Origin: Croceivirga sp.
GTDB taxonomy: Bacteria > Bacteroidota > Bacteroidia > Flavobacteriales > Flavobacteriaceae
Direction of reading: 5' to 3'
Assembly: GCA_028281025.1 (NCBI GenBank)
Contig: JANQKR010000031.1
Coordinates: 124,001-188,000 of the forward strand
Length of the DNA stretch: 64,000 nucleotides
Shown piece by piece: positions 53,601 through 63,397 of the stretch (positions are counted from its first letter, which is position 1; each line of letters opens with the position of its first letter). A program made the position numbers and the translations under genes. The notes below the pieces were generated by a model that was given only the letters and a program-made list of their open reading frames with translations, ran no database searches and had not been told where the DNA came from.

Positions 53601-54117
53601 AACCACAATCCATACCTTCAGTTATAAAAATTTCACGTTATCCGGACAGTTCGAATATACCAAGGGAGGAACTGCCATATCCCCGGTGGTCGAGGAACTT
53701 TTTGAAAGGGGTACAGGACTATCCACCGTAAATAGGGAAGGAACTTTTGTTATACCCGGGGTATACGGTGACCCCGCAACAGGGGAGCCCATATTGGATA
53801 TCAACGGAAATACCATACCAAACACCATCCAACAGAACAGTAACCGGGTTGCTTTCAGCAATTTTTACGAATCGGAAGAAGGTTTCACGTTTGATGCTTC
53901 GGTATTTCGAATTCGTGAGGTAGCGTTGTCCTATACTTTGGATAGATCGGTTTTCAAGAAACTACCTGTGGAGAGCATCTTGTTCACCCTGACCGGTAGA
54001 AATGTTTTCTTCTATGCACCCAATTTTCCAAAGTCGGCAAACATTGATCCAGCCGAGGCTGGAAATAACTTTCCCACTACCAGACGCTATGCTTTTGGAA
54101 TAGCGGTTAATTTTTAA
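50674..54117 (+). CDS. SusC-family TonB-dependent outer-membrane transporter with STN domain
   Basis: A 1147-residue SusC/RagA transporter. Signal and STN domain (about 1-120) precede a carboxypeptidase-regulatory-like domain (RVTGLVTDNFEVPLPGVSIVEKGT), a plug with the SusC signature near 285-345 (DIIVRGSLSLSQGNEALIVL and ITVLKGLNAAVLYGSLGRNG), and a barrel ending FGIAVNF. The plug signature deviates from the usual VIDGVP (here VLNNVP) and SRAANGV (here SLGRNGV). The STN domain allows signalling to the FecR protein. The partner SusD follows 11 bases later. Substrate unknown. Confidence 0.96.
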   Translation: MKKLRFEWRRHAPSFKLSLKMKLTTFLLVAMVFCMHANDSYSQRTRISLDLRNSTVAEVLDEIEKTTKFKFIYNVKHVDLAREVSVKVEELRIQNVLISLFNNTETAFKIRGKQVILNKKAPRIPVNGESSVADSLQLQNKIRVTGLVTDNFEVPLPGVSIVEKGTVNGVASDFDGNFTLEVERGAILVFTSIGFTPLELPATEQFMNVTMKETTNELEEVIIVAQGITRSRKALGYSVSKVDTKETEGRPEANIANTLQGKISGVRITADNGSSGADTDIIVRGSLSLSQGNEALIVLNNVPFDGTILDIDPNDIKNITVLKGLNAAVLYGSLGRNGVLLIETKSGNAGLGEKSFKVNVSQTTYTNNVANIPDFQNEYGVGNNFITDAATIANNGSYGARFSDVDVVPHPYAFDPRFPEFSGVEVPFVAVPDNVNDFFRTGIGQNLSVNVSATGENASFNSSVNYTGEGGIIGNNNFQRFNINVGGTARLNDKILLSTALGYNTRVRTSQSGTDVFEFLYRIPRNLDIHNLPFEDPLTGENVFYRQAENPLWTLNNTGRERTVSRVTASVNLSYQLGDHHTLKYRGGLQTETESIFDYRNRGGLAPAERNNIDEATRNTGTLELGAGTEFVVDNTLILSSEYDLTEKLGLNSQLGVNSRFERDQSQESIFTNQIVFDFFRPDNFRNNSDADYQFGRDNLVGLFAQLDFDYNDYLYLGLSGRYDIASTLEKDNQTLFYPGVSLSFIPSSAFDFGGNVVNYLKLRGAYATSAGFPGRFRTRNFLISDPRAFEDPQDGLIVTNSFPSRLANPDLEPELHREIELGLEGKFFNNVVTLSTSVFKRISENQIFDAELAPETGFRETTINAGRVDTEGLEIDLSIDLFRNSDFNWSIRNAFTAFETTVVELPNNAERILLNTAGDRAAIVGESLGVRLGSYVVRDSQGNPLINPSNGVLLVSDEVGLQDEIIGDVIPDWTATTIHTFSYKNFTLSGQFEYTKGGTAISPVVEELFERGTGLSTVNREGTFVIPGVYGDPATGEPILDINGNTIPNTIQQNSNRVAFSNFYESEEGFTFDASVFRIREVALSYTLDRSVFKKLPVESILFTLTGRNVFFYAPNFPKSANIDPAEAGNNFPTTRRYAFGIAVNF

Positions 54118-54128
54118 ATGACACAACG

Positions 54129-55727
54129 ATGAAAAAAATACAAATCATAGGTTTGCTACTGTCAGTAGTATTTGTTTCATGCGAAATCACGGACTTTGGC
54201 GAAGAATTTCAAATTGACCCGGATAATCTCTCCCCTTCCTCAGCAGATCCCAATTTTTTGTTGAACAAGGTTCAGCTTGAATTTGCGGATATCCTACAGG
54301 ATATTGAACGTACAACGGATGAGGTGATGCGCTACAAAGTGCTGAATGATACCTACTCCGAGGTTTCTGACCAGGGTGTTTTAAATACCGAGTGGATCAA
54401 TTATTACGAATTTCTTGAAGATGCCAGCACATTGGACGATTTGGTCGCCAACGACGACAATTTGCTTTTTCACAGGGGCATTTCAAACATCATCATTGCT
54501 TACGGAACGGTTACCATGGTAGATCATTTGGGTGATATCCCCTTTTCCGAGGCCAATTCGGCGGCCGAAGGTATTATTAACCCCGTTGTGGATGACGATG
54601 AAGTGATTTATAACTCCGTATTGGAACTGCTGGACCGTGCCAAGGAGGACTTAAGTGCGGGTACCCCGGCTCCCGTAAACGATCTCTACTATAGGGGGGA
54701 TAGGGAAAAATGGATTCGACTGGCCAATTCCCTACAATTGAAAATGTTGGTAAATATGGGGAACCAGGCCGCTATAAATGCCCTGATTGCCCAAAATAAT
54801 TTCATTGAAACGGAATCTGATGATTTTCAATTTAGCTATAGCACCCAAACGGATCCGCTGAGTCAACATCCCAATTTTGTTGATGGCTATATTGTTGGTG
54901 GACAGGCCACCTATATGGGAAATTCATTTATGAATTTGCTGTTAAATGGTAAATCCGAACCCGATCCAAGAATCCGCTACTATATTTTTAGACAGTCCAG
55001 TCTTGACCCTATAGCCTCGGCCATCCCTTGCGTTAATGACCCAATGTTCGATTTTTGCTATTTGGGGAACTCTTACCTGGGAAGGGACCATGGGGATTTA
55101 AGGCCAAATTCCTCGGACCAGCAGTTTAGGGCAATCTATGGCCTGTATCCCGTTGGAGGGGCCTTTGATGAGGACAATCCTGTCACGGATCCCGATAACA
55201 TTGTTTTTGGTGTGGATGCCCCCAACCAATTGGGCGCGGGAATACTGCCCATATTGCTATCGTCCTTTGTGGATTTTTTACGGGCAGAAGCTGCCATCTC
55301 TTTGGGCACTTCGGATGATCCCAGGGCATTTTTGGAGTCTGGGATCAGAAAATCCATGGACAAGGTGTTGAACTTTGCCGATGGGGTTGCTACATCTTCT
55401 GATTTTGCGGCGACGTCGGACGATGTCGATGCCTACGTGGGAGAAGTTTTGGCAGCCTATGACGCTGCGGATGACCAAGGGAAACTGGACATTGTCCTGG
55501 AGGAATATTACATTGCTTCCTATGGGAATTCCACCGAAGCCTACAATGGGTACAGGAGAACCGGTTTTCCTTCAAGCCTTCAGGTCCCCATAGAAGTTAC
55601 GGGAGCCCCTTTTCCAAGGACGTTTGCCTATCCAACGGACGCAATCAATAACAACACCAATTTAAGTGCAAGACCAATCACCGTACAGGTGTTTTGGGAT
55701 ACCAATCCAGCAGGCTTCATAGAATAA
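54129..55727 (+). CDS. SusD-family (SusD/RagB-like) surface lipoprotein
   Basis: This 532-residue lipoprotein (lipobox FVSC) belongs to the SusD/RagB-like group, nearer to the SusD-like_2 type: DPNFLLNKVQLEFADILQ, NIIIAYGTVTMVDHLGDIPFSEA, YRGDREKWIRLANSLQLKMLVNM and YNGYRRTGFPSSLQVP are the characteristic segments. It caps the SusC pore and binds the substrate at the cell surface. The type found here is often linked to peptides or other non-starch substrates as well as glycans. Confidence 0.95.
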   Translation: MKKIQIIGLLLSVVFVSCEITDFGEEFQIDPDNLSPSSADPNFLLNKVQLEFADILQDIERTTDEVMRYKVLNDTYSEVSDQGVLNTEWINYYEFLEDASTLDDLVANDDNLLFHRGISNIIIAYGTVTMVDHLGDIPFSEANSAAEGIINPVVDDDEVIYNSVLELLDRAKEDLSAGTPAPVNDLYYRGDREKWIRLANSLQLKMLVNMGNQAAINALIAQNNFIETESDDFQFSYSTQTDPLSQHPNFVDGYIVGGQATYMGNSFMNLLLNGKSEPDPRIRYYIFRQSSLDPIASAIPCVNDPMFDFCYLGNSYLGRDHGDLRPNSSDQQFRAIYGLYPVGGAFDEDNPVTDPDNIVFGVDAPNQLGAGILPILLSSFVDFLRAEAAISLGTSDDPRAFLESGIRKSMDKVLNFADGVATSSDFAATSDDVDAYVGEVLAAYDAADDQGKLDIVLEEYYIASYGNSTEAYNGYRRTGFPSSLQVPIEVTGAPFPRTFAYPTDAINNNTNLSARPITVQVFWDTNPAGFIE

Positions 55728-55736
55728 AAAACCATT

Positions 55737-56888
55737 ATGAAAAAAGCATATATACTTACATTAGTTTTACTCGGGCTGTCCTGTGATGGAACGGATGATA
55801 TCTTCGAGGAAGATTTTGCCCGTGGTGGATTTGCCCAATTTGCCCAAGACCTTGAAACGACACGGTTCAATTTATTGACCTTTAATGAGGCGACTTTTTC
55901 AGCCGAAGTCATAGATCCCAACAACAATATTATTTCATATGCACTATCCTTGATTTATGGGGATATTGTTGTTGATGATTTTATTGTACTGAACGCACTT
56001 CCCGGAACGGTACAGTTTACCGGGCAAGAAGTTTTAACGGCCTTGGGTCTAACCTTGGATGACCTTGATACGGCCATTTCATTACGGTTTCTGGCAACCA
56101 TCACCACCCCGGACGGTGTTTTTTCCGGTAATCGACCTGCCTTTGATGGCGATACCAACGCTATAGTGGGGGGAGATACCGCCAATGAAATCTTTGCCTC
56201 TGCCATGCGACAGGCAGTGGATTTCAATTTCTCCTTTTTCCTGCCACCCCCAAAGAAACTAAGGGGAACCTCCTTTGAAGAACCTTTTGGCAATGATGAG
56301 CCATATACCAAACCTGGCGGTGTAACGGAGAGTGAGGAATTGACAAACAACCCTGGAGAACGGGCAGTTCAATATACGGCACAAGGAACGGGTGTTGATG
56401 ATGAAATTGGGTTTAGGACAGAGGTATTCTTTGTGGACGGTGATAGTGGCTTTACCAGCGAAAGAATAGGGGTAAGCACCGACGTGGATGCGGTGGGAGG
56501 AGCATTTGTGGATGGTGTTCAGGGATACCAGATAGAAGATGTGGATGGCTTGCTCAGGCTAACTTTTGATCGGGTTCCCGTGGACAACAGCGCTAATCCA
56601 ACTTCGGGCGTGCAGATACAGTACTACCCCATAGAAGCGGACCATGAGAGTGGGGACAACCTAACCATCATTGCAGAAATTGAACGAGCGGATGGAAGTT
56701 CCGAAACCCTGGAGTTATTGAACATAAGCGGAACGGACATCGATAACGGGCTGGAGGAAAGGTGGAATCTTGCAGATTCCGGTTTTTTAAATGATGTAGT
56801 TGCCTATACGCTAATTGTGGAAACCAATATCGACAGTGGTGCCGAGGATGTCTATTTGGATCAAATGTTGGTATATATTCCAGAATAA
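55737..56888 (+). CDS. Surface lipoprotein of the SusCD locus
   Basis: A 383-residue lipoprotein with C16 in LGLSCDG. The N-terminal half is beta-rich. The C-terminal half (about 175-383, from GTSFEEPFGNDEPY) contains FVDGVQGYQIEDVDGLLRLTFD, which matches the C-terminal module of the next gene. The module resembles a carbohydrate-binding jelly roll. It lies 9 bases after susD and is co-transcribed. It is probably an accessory surface-binding protein; the ligand is unknown. Confidence 0.75.
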   Translation: MKKAYILTLVLLGLSCDGTDDIFEEDFARGGFAQFAQDLETTRFNLLTFNEATFSAEVIDPNNNIISYALSLIYGDIVVDDFIVLNALPGTVQFTGQEVLTALGLTLDDLDTAISLRFLATITTPDGVFSGNRPAFDGDTNAIVGGDTANEIFASAMRQAVDFNFSFFLPPPKKLRGTSFEEPFGNDEPYTKPGGVTESEELTNNPGERAVQYTAQGTGVDDEIGFRTEVFFVDGDSGFTSERIGVSTDVDAVGGAFVDGVQGYQIEDVDGLLRLTFDRVPVDNSANPTSGVQIQYYPIEADHESGDNLTIIAEIERADGSSETLELLNISGTDIDNGLEERWNLADSGFLNDVVAYTLIVETNIDSGAEDVYLDQMLVYIPE

Positions 56889-56910
56889 CCCGCCAAAACA
56901 AGAATAGAAA

Positions 56911-58692
56911 ATGAGAAAATCACATAAGTATATCGTAACCCTTTCCATCCTGTTTGCCATGGTATTTGGCATGTCCACTATATCTTGTGAGGATGAGAAA
57001 GACTTTAGAATTATTCCTGAGGAACGGACGGAATTTACCATTACGGCCATAGAACCCGATTTATCCGATATAGGGACCACCGTAACCATATCGGGGACCA
57101 ATTTTAGCCCGGTTCGAGGGAACAACAGGGTGAGCTTTAACGGAACTGCGGCTATTGTGGATGAAGCCAATCCAGATGGTACCAGCCTGATCGTTACGGT
57201 TCCCGAAGGGGCAATGACAGGTCCTATTACCATTTCCATTGGACAAGTAACCGTTGAAGGACCCAATTTTAACGTAGTGGGTGCTCCAGTGATTACGGAC
57301 TTAAACACTACTGGCGGTAGTCCTGGTGATACGATTGTCATAACCGGCGGGAATTTTAGTGAAGTTCCCACAGAGAATACGGTACAATTTGGCGGTGTTG
57401 ACGCGGAAGTCACCGCAGCTTCCCTCACAGAGCTAACGGTTATCATACCGGAAGGGGCACTGTCAGGGGAATTGACTGTGATCGTTTTTGGCCAAGGGAC
57501 AAGCAACGGTTTTACCATTGCCCCGGAAGTGACCGGTTTTAGTCCCGAAATGGGAATAGTGGACACGGAAATTACCATTACGGGAACAAACTTCAATCCC
57601 GATCCCGAGAATAATCAAGTAACCCTAAACGGTGCTATTGCCACTATTGTAAGCGTATCACCTACGGAGCTGATCGTTCAGGTGCCTGCTGAAGCTACTT
57701 CGGGTGCCATTGCCATTGAAATAGATGGGTTGATTGGGATAAGTACCACCAATTTTACAACGGTTCCAAGTATCTTGTCATTGGAACCCAATACCGGTTC
57801 GGAAGGGGATCTGGTAACCATTGATGGTGCCAATTTTGGCACCGTGGCGTCCAACTTGGAAGTACGCTTCAATACTTCGGCTGTGGAGATTGTCGAAAAC
57901 AACTTCAACTCCATTTCGGTAGTTGTTCCAAGTGGGTTGGAAATCGGAACCGCCAATGTTACCGTATCATTGGCTGGGCAAACTTCCGAAGCTATTGAAT
58001 TTACCGTTGTAGAACCGATACCATTGACCACTTTTGGGTTTACCAGCTTTGAGGAAGTGCCCACTTTTGGACTGCGTGATGATGGTGGTGCCTTTAGATA
58101 TCCAAGACCCGGTGTTCCCACCGATCCTTTGATAAATCGCCAGGAAATTGAGCCCGATACCTTATCCCCGTTTGTAAGTTTTTCCCAAAATATAGCGGAA
58201 CTTGGGTTTACAGCGTCCTTTACGAATGAAACAGGTGATGCCACTGTTGTGGAAGGAGAACGTCTCGGCGTTTACAACAATACTTCCATCAACGCCGAAC
58301 CGGAGAATTTTGGACTCCCATTTGAAGATGGGGTACAGGGTTATGTTACCTCCGATTTGGACGGTACGATCACATTACGATTTGATACCATGACCAATTT
58401 AAACGCCAATGTCACCCGGGCCGTTTTGGAAGCACGTGTGTTTTTTAGGGAAACCTCCTGGGAAGAAGGCGATGGAATTGAAATATTTTACGAAACCGCA
58501 GACGGACTGGGAGAACCCATAATATCGATACTTGCGGAAGAAGTGGAAGCCATTGCAGGCCAATCTACCTTGGTTTCGGTCCCGTTCCCTGAGGATAGGT
58601 TACAAGAAGGAAGATTGGTGATAACCTTTACCAATGGAGCAGGAAATGAAACCGCTTCCCTTGACTATGTGGCCATTAAAGGGATTCCCTAA
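56911..58692 (+). CDS. IPT/TIG-repeat surface lipoprotein of the SusCD locus
   Basis: This 593-residue lipoprotein (lipobox TISC) has four IPT/TIG immunoglobulin-like repeats (about 45-375). Each shows a G-x-x-x-T-I-x-G-x-N-F strand pair: DIGTTVTISGTNFSPV, SPGDTIVITGGNFSEV, IVDTEITITGTNFNPD and SEGDLVTIDGANFGTV. The C-terminal module (about 380-593) shares SFEE and F-E-D-G-V-Q-G-Y-x-x-x-D-L-D-G-x-I-T-L-R-F-D with the preceding protein. This is the plan of a SusE/SusF-like surface glycan-binding protein. It is followed by a terminator. Confidence 0.85.
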   Translation: MRKSHKYIVTLSILFAMVFGMSTISCEDEKDFRIIPEERTEFTITAIEPDLSDIGTTVTISGTNFSPVRGNNRVSFNGTAAIVDEANPDGTSLIVTVPEGAMTGPITISIGQVTVEGPNFNVVGAPVITDLNTTGGSPGDTIVITGGNFSEVPTENTVQFGGVDAEVTAASLTELTVIIPEGALSGELTVIVFGQGTSNGFTIAPEVTGFSPEMGIVDTEITITGTNFNPDPENNQVTLNGAIATIVSVSPTELIVQVPAEATSGAIAIEIDGLIGISTTNFTTVPSILSLEPNTGSEGDLVTIDGANFGTVASNLEVRFNTSAVEIVENNFNSISVVVPSGLEIGTANVTVSLAGQTSEAIEFTVVEPIPLTTFGFTSFEEVPTFGLRDDGGAFRYPRPGVPTDPLINRQEIEPDTLSPFVSFSQNIAELGFTASFTNETGDATVVEGERLGVYNNTSINAEPENFGLPFEDGVQGYVTSDLDGTITLRFDTMTNLNANVTRAVLEARVFFRETSWEEGDGIEIFYETADGLGEPIISILAEEVEAIAGQSTLVSVPFPEDRLQEGRLVITFTNGAGNETASLDYVAIKGIP

Positions 58693-58770
58693 AAGGCCAA
58701 GACCAAAGGTGATTTTATAGTAAGTTTTAGTAAAAAAGATTTGTAGTGATTAGTTGAGTTAGTTTGGTTC

Positions 58771-58805
58771 AAGGCCCGGTTTTAGTAATGGACCAGGCCT
58801 TTTTT
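58771..58805 (+). terminator. Rho-independent terminator of the susCD unit
   Basis: AAGGCCCGGT (58771-58780) pairs with ACCAGGCCTT (58792-58801), one mismatch, and is followed by four more T. It lies 79 bases after the TIG protein gene. Confidence 0.8.
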
Positions 58806-58864
58806 CCAAGAGGGCCGAACAATCATTCAAATCATTGTATAGCATTAATACCAATTTGTGAGTT

Positions 58865-60349
58865 ATGGATAAGAGAACTGTAGGAGTGATGGCCATAATG
58901 GCCATACTATTGATAATATGGGGCTGTGATGACGATGATACCCCCGGAATTGTAACGACCCCATCGGATAGGGAACTACGTGTGTACTTTGCAAGTCAGG
59001 ACTTGACCGTAGACAGATCCCAAAGGGGGCCTGTAATTGCCGATTTACGTTACGAGGGCCCGCAGATTGTAGAAAATATAACGGTGGCCTATCATGTTGA
59101 ATTCCCTGGTGCGAATAACGCTGTAGAGGGGGAGGATTTTAATTTGCCCAAGACCAATATGTTTACCATTAATCAAGGTAGGGCATCAACGGAAGTGACC
59201 TTATTGCAACAGGTTTTACCCAATGACCGGGCAACAACGGATCGATCGCTCGTGTTCCGGTTGCAGGATAGCGAGAATGTTGCAATCGGCGATGCCGCGG
59301 GGAATGGAAATTCCATTGCCGTTACCATTTCCGCAACAGCCAACACAATTGCCAATGACCCCAATGATCCCGATGACTTCATAGGAGACAAAAAATTTAC
59401 CTTTACCGGGGAATTGGGCATTCCATTGAAAATACCCTATTTCTCCAATGTGGATGAGGTGAGGGATGTTGGTAATACAGCTGTTACAAGAGCGGTAGTA
59501 GTGCTTCAAGGGGCCAACCGAAACGCCGGAAGCTATTACAGTAGTATGCTTGGGGCAGCACAAATGGAATCATCACAATTGGACAGTATTCTCATTGTTT
59601 CCCCGCAATTCGTCACGGAAGAGGACATTGATCGGTTTCAACTGGACGACGAACATATCTATTGGACCAGTAGTTGGAGGCTCGGCGCGAATTCAAGGGA
59701 TGAGGACTCCAATCCCCGGCCAGAGCGTATGTCGTCCTTTACGGTTATGGATTCCCTGATGCTAAAAATTTCGGAATATCCAAACATTAAAAAAATCGTA
59801 TTTACCGGACATTCCGCCGGGGGGCAATACGTGAATCGGTATTCGGCAGCTTCACCAATTACGGATGAACTGGAAACCAGGGGTGTTGCATTGAGTTTTG
59901 TGGTCAACAACCCCAGTTCCTATGTCTATATGGACAATAAAAGAAAAGTCCCTGGGACACAAAAAACATTTGCGGTGCCTACTTCCGTGGATATATGTCC
60001 AACGTACAATGAATATAGGTACGGCCTAGAAGGGTTGTTTACGTATTTGGAAGAAACGGGCGGAGGTGAGGACGCCATACGGGATAGGCTTTTGACCAGA
60101 AAAGTGACGTATTTGGTTGGGCAAGAGGACAACGATCCCAATGCCAACTTATTGGATATGGATTGTGAAGCACTGTTACAGGGGGCCGATAGGTTTGAAA
60201 GGGGCAAAAACTACTTCAACCATCTCTTGGATTTTTATGGACCATCCATAGAAGAAAATCAAGAATTTGGTGTGGTGCCAGGTGTTGGTCATAGCAGTAG
60301 GGGAATGTTTCAGTCGGAGAAGGGACGCTCCGCTGCTTTTAGAAATTGA
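58865..60349 (+). CDS. Lipoprotein alpha/beta hydrolase next to the SusCD locus
   Basis: A 494-residue lipoprotein (IIWGC, C21, then DDDD). The N-terminal domain (about 35-165) is beta-rich and Calx-beta-like. The C-terminal hydrolase domain has the nucleophile elbow TGHSAGGQY (S317), a likely catalytic Asp in VGQEDNDPNA and His in VPGVGHSSRG. It is probably a surface esterase or lipase-like enzyme acting on the locus substrate. The gene has its own start region after the terminator. No known family name fits with certainty. Confidence 0.78.
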   Translation: MDKRTVGVMAIMAILLIIWGCDDDDTPGIVTTPSDRELRVYFASQDLTVDRSQRGPVIADLRYEGPQIVENITVAYHVEFPGANNAVEGEDFNLPKTNMFTINQGRASTEVTLLQQVLPNDRATTDRSLVFRLQDSENVAIGDAAGNGNSIAVTISATANTIANDPNDPDDFIGDKKFTFTGELGIPLKIPYFSNVDEVRDVGNTAVTRAVVVLQGANRNAGSYYSSMLGAAQMESSQLDSILIVSPQFVTEEDIDRFQLDDEHIYWTSSWRLGANSRDEDSNPRPERMSSFTVMDSLMLKISEYPNIKKIVFTGHSAGGQYVNRYSAASPITDELETRGVALSFVVNNPSSYVYMDNKRKVPGTQKTFAVPTSVDICPTYNEYRYGLEGLFTYLEETGGGEDAIRDRLLTRKVTYLVGQEDNDPNANLLDMDCEALLQGADRFERGKNYFNHLLDFYGPSIEENQEFGVVPGVGHSSRGMFQSEKGRSAAFRN

Positions 60350-60498
60350 TCGTTTTAAAAACATTGGGTCGTGGAAGTTAAGGGAAGTAGGGCCCATTCA
60401 TGGAAGGAAAGTTGTACAAACAAAGGGGTACCAAGAATATTAAGCTTACCTTACCGGTTCTATTGGCCGAAGCCGGTTTACTATAAATAAATGACTTT

Positions 60499-61899
60499 AT
60501 GAGAACACGGAAAGAGATCGATTTGATCGGGAGCTTGGAGGTGCCCAAAGAATCATATTATGGGATTCATACCATAAGGGCACTAAATAATTTTCAAATA
60601 TCAAAAGGAGTAATAGGCGACTATCCCATTTTTGTAAAAGCCATGGTACTCACCAAAAAGGCCTGTGCATCGGCGAATAGGGATTTGGGCATCCTTTCCA
60701 AGTCCAAAGCAGGGATGATCGTTAAGGCTTGCGATACTATCCTTGAGGATGTGGAAAATTATAGCAAGTTTTTTCCTGTTGATGTTTTTCAAGGAGGTGC
60801 CGGGACCTCCGTGAATATGAACACAAATGAGGTCGTTGCCAATGTAGCGCTCGAACTACATGGCCATCCGAAGGGCAGTTATGACATCCTTCATCCCAAT
60901 GACGATGTGAACATGTCGCAATCCACCAATGATGCCTATCCCACGGGATTTCGTTTGGCACTTCATTATTATTTGGAAATCCTTTTGGAAAGGATTGAAA
61001 AATTGATACTGGCGTTGGAGGATAAGGCCAAAGAATTTGCCAAGGTCCTAAAAATGGGACGTACTCAACTACAAGATGCCGTACCCATGTCCTTAGGTGA
61101 TGAATTTCATGCTTGGGGCGTAAACCTATGGGAAGAGATAAAAAGCTTGAAAGCGACCAAAGCGCTGATTTTAGAAGTGAATTTGGGAGCCACGGCCATT
61201 GGAACCGGAGTTAATGTACCCAAAGGATTTGGTGGGCTTGCCATTAACTATCTGACCCAGTTTACCGGAATAGGTTTTGTGCCATCGGAAAATCTTATTG
61301 AGGCCACATCGGACTGTGGTGCATATGTCATGATCTCCGGTGCGTTAAAAAGGACGGCGGTCAAGCTCTCCAAAATTTGCAATGATTTAAGATTGTTGTC
61401 CTCGGGGCCAAGATGTGGTTTAAATGAGATAAACCTACCAGGCATTCAGGCAGGTTCTTCCATTATGCCCGCTAAGGTAAACCCTGTGGTACCTGAAGTG
61501 GTAAACCAGGTTTGTTTTAAAATTATAGGCAACGATGTAACGATTTCGTTTGCCGCTGAAGGGGGGCAACTACAGCTTAATGTTATGGAACCGGTCATAG
61601 CACAATCCCTATTTGAATCCATTGAGCTGTTATCCAATTCCTGTGTGGGTTTAACGGAAAAGTGTATCGTGGGAATCACGGCCAATGCGGAACATACCAA
61701 GACAATGGTTATGAATTCCGTAGGCTTAATCACATTTTTGAATCCCCATATTGGACATCATATGGGGGATATAATTGGAAAGGAAGCGGTTAAAACAGGT
61801 AAATCCATACGTGAATTGGTATTGGAGAAAAAATTATTGACCGAAGAGGAATTGGATCGTATCCTGGCAATTGAAAATCTAATGCACCCAGAGTTGTAG
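60499..61899 (+). CDS. aspA: Aspartate ammonia-lyase (aspartase)
   Basis: Aspartase deaminates L-aspartate to fumarate and ammonia. The 466-residue protein shows the superfamily signature [28 protein letters not shown] near residues 316-343, the substrate-binding [11 protein letters not shown] and [12 protein letters not shown] segments, and the N-terminal [15 protein letters not shown]. These fit AspA better than fumarase C (its neighbour family). Length is typical. It converges with uxaB; 88 bases between hold no clear terminator. Confidence 0.95.
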   Translation: MRTRKEIDLIGSLEVPKESYYGIHTIRALNNFQISKGVIGDYPIFVKAMVLTKKACASANRDLGILSKSKAGMIVKACDTILEDVENYSKFFPVDVFQGGAGTSVNMNTNEVVANVALELHGHPKGSYDILHPNDDVNMSQSTNDAYPTGFRLALHYYLEILLERIEKLILALEDKAKEFAKVLKMGRTQLQDAVPMSLGDEFHAWGVNLWEEIKSLKATKALILEVNLGATAIGTGVNVPKGFGGLAINYLTQFTGIGFVPSENLIEATSDCGAYVMISGALKRTAVKLSKICNDLRLLSSGPRCGLNEINLPGIQAGSSIMPAKVNPVVPEVVNQVCFKIIGNDVTISFAAEGGQLQLNVMEPVIAQSLFESIELLSNSCVGLTEKCIVGITANAEHTKTMVMNSVGLITFLNPHIGHHMGDIIGKEAVKTGKSIRELVLEKKLLTEEELDRILAIENLMHPEL

Positions 61900-61987
61900 T
61901 GTTTTTTTATGGCGTAACAGGTATACATTGTTATCGGGCGAACACTACATATTTGATCTGGTGGAATGGAAAACCTTTAAGGAAAGG

Positions 61988-63382
61988 CTAAATGAGGCTT
62001 TTTACACGTCGTTCTATAAAATCCGATAACGACTCCTTTTGGGTTAAGTCCATACCCCATAAGGCCTTATTGGATAGAATTTTATGGACGGCTAACTCCG
62101 CATTGTCCATTTTCCATACCGCTTTAAAGAAGGAAAGGGTGGTGCTATCATCCTTGATCGCAATGTTTTGGGGATTTCTGTGGAACACCAGTAGGTAGGC
62201 AAATGCGGTTGCGAGGCCCTTCGGAACTTCTTGATGTAGTTCCATATAGTTCAATATACTGGGCAAGACACGGACCCGAAATTTTGAAACTGAATTTAAG
62301 GCAATGTCCAACAGTTTATGGCGAATAAAGGGATTTCGAAATCGGTCAAGCACGGTATTGGCATAAATTTCCAGTTCGGTTTGGGGCATATCCAATGTGG
62401 GAATGATTTCATTAAATATGATTTCTTTTAGAAAAGTGCCCATCTTTTCATCTTCCATAACCTCCCTAACTTCTGTAAAGCCGTTCAAGTACGCCACAGG
62501 AACCATGATGGTATGTGCACCGTTTAAAATTCGAACTTTTCGGGTGCGGTAGGGAGTTAGATTGTCCGTGAAGACCACATTTAAACCGGCCTTATCAAAT
62601 GGCAGTCTTTCCTGAATCGTATCAGGGCCTTCAATGACCCATAAATGAAAAGGCTCGGCCTTGACCACAAGGGTATCGGTATAACCTATGTTATTTTGGA
62701 TATCGTGGATAAACTCTTTTGGAAATCCCGGAACAATACGATCCACCAGGGTATTACAAAAAACCACGGTCTTGGATATCCATTTTTTAAAGGCTTCCGA
62801 GAGTGTCCAATATTCACTGTATTGGAGGATGCAGTCCAGCAACCTTTCTCCATTCCTGTCAATCAACTCACAGGGAAGAACGGTCAATTGTGTTGGGGGA
62901 TTCCCTTTAAAATAATGGAATCGATGATTCAAAAACAATGTAAGTTTCCCTGGAAAGGAATTTGGTAGGGCCGAAGGGGTAGTATCATTTTCATCAAAAA
63001 AAATGCCGGCTTCCGTAGTATTGGAAACAATGAATTCCAGATGGGGATTCTCGGCCAGGCGCAGGAAGCCTTCAAGGTCTTGATAAGGATCTAAAACCCC
63101 TCTTACGGAAGTGATCAATCTAGTACTTTGAACGTTTTTTTCCTGGTCCATCCCTTCCAAAAGCACATGGTACAATCCCTCCTGACCATTGATTGCTTCG
63201 CCCATCCCTTTTGGAATGGGTTGGACCATTTGGACATCGCCATTAAAATCCGTTTTCTCATTCAAAATATCAATCATCCAATCCACAAAACCCCGGAGAA
63301 AGTTTCCCTCCCCAAATTGCAGGATCCTAACAGGTCGTTCTGGCACGGTGTCCACCGTAGTTCTATTGAGCAGTAGGTTCAT
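61988..63382 (-). CDS. uxaB: Tagaturonate reductase
   Basis: UxaB reduces D-tagaturonate to D-altronate with NADH in galacturonate breakdown. The 464-residue protein starts RILQFGEGNFLRGFVDWMID, the mannitol-dehydrogenase-family nucleotide site, and has the catalytic-type segment KVRILNGAHTIMVPVAYLNG near residue 285 (Lys and His), plus RFRNPFIRHKLLDIALNSVSKFRVRVLPS. It follows uxaC by 15 bases on the same strand, and the two form a hexuronate operon. Confidence 0.95.
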   Translation of the reverse strand: MNLLLNRTTVDTVPERPVRILQFGEGNFLRGFVDWMIDILNEKTDFNGDVQMVQPIPKGMGEAINGQEGLYHVLLEGMDQEKNVQSTRLITSVRGVLDPYQDLEGFLRLAENPHLEFIVSNTTEAGIFFDENDTTPSALPNSFPGKLTLFLNHRFHYFKGNPPTQLTVLPCELIDRNGERLLDCILQYSEYWTLSEAFKKWISKTVVFCNTLVDRIVPGFPKEFIHDIQNNIGYTDTLVVKAEPFHLWVIEGPDTIQERLPFDKAGLNVVFTDNLTPYRTRKVRILNGAHTIMVPVAYLNGFTEVREVMEDEKMGTFLKEIIFNEIIPTLDMPQTELEIYANTVLDRFRNPFIRHKLLDIALNSVSKFRVRVLPSILNYMELHQEVPKGLATAFAYLLVFHRNPQNIAIKDDSTTLSFFKAVWKMDNAELAVHKILSNKALWGMDLTQKESLSDFIERRVKSLI

Positions 63383-63397
63383 GGTAACATTTGGTCT

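Noticed and set aside
60453-60477. ACCGG/CCGGT stem before aspA as a regulatory hairpin
   Set aside because: The stem is only 5 base pairs with a 15-base loop, which is expected by chance.
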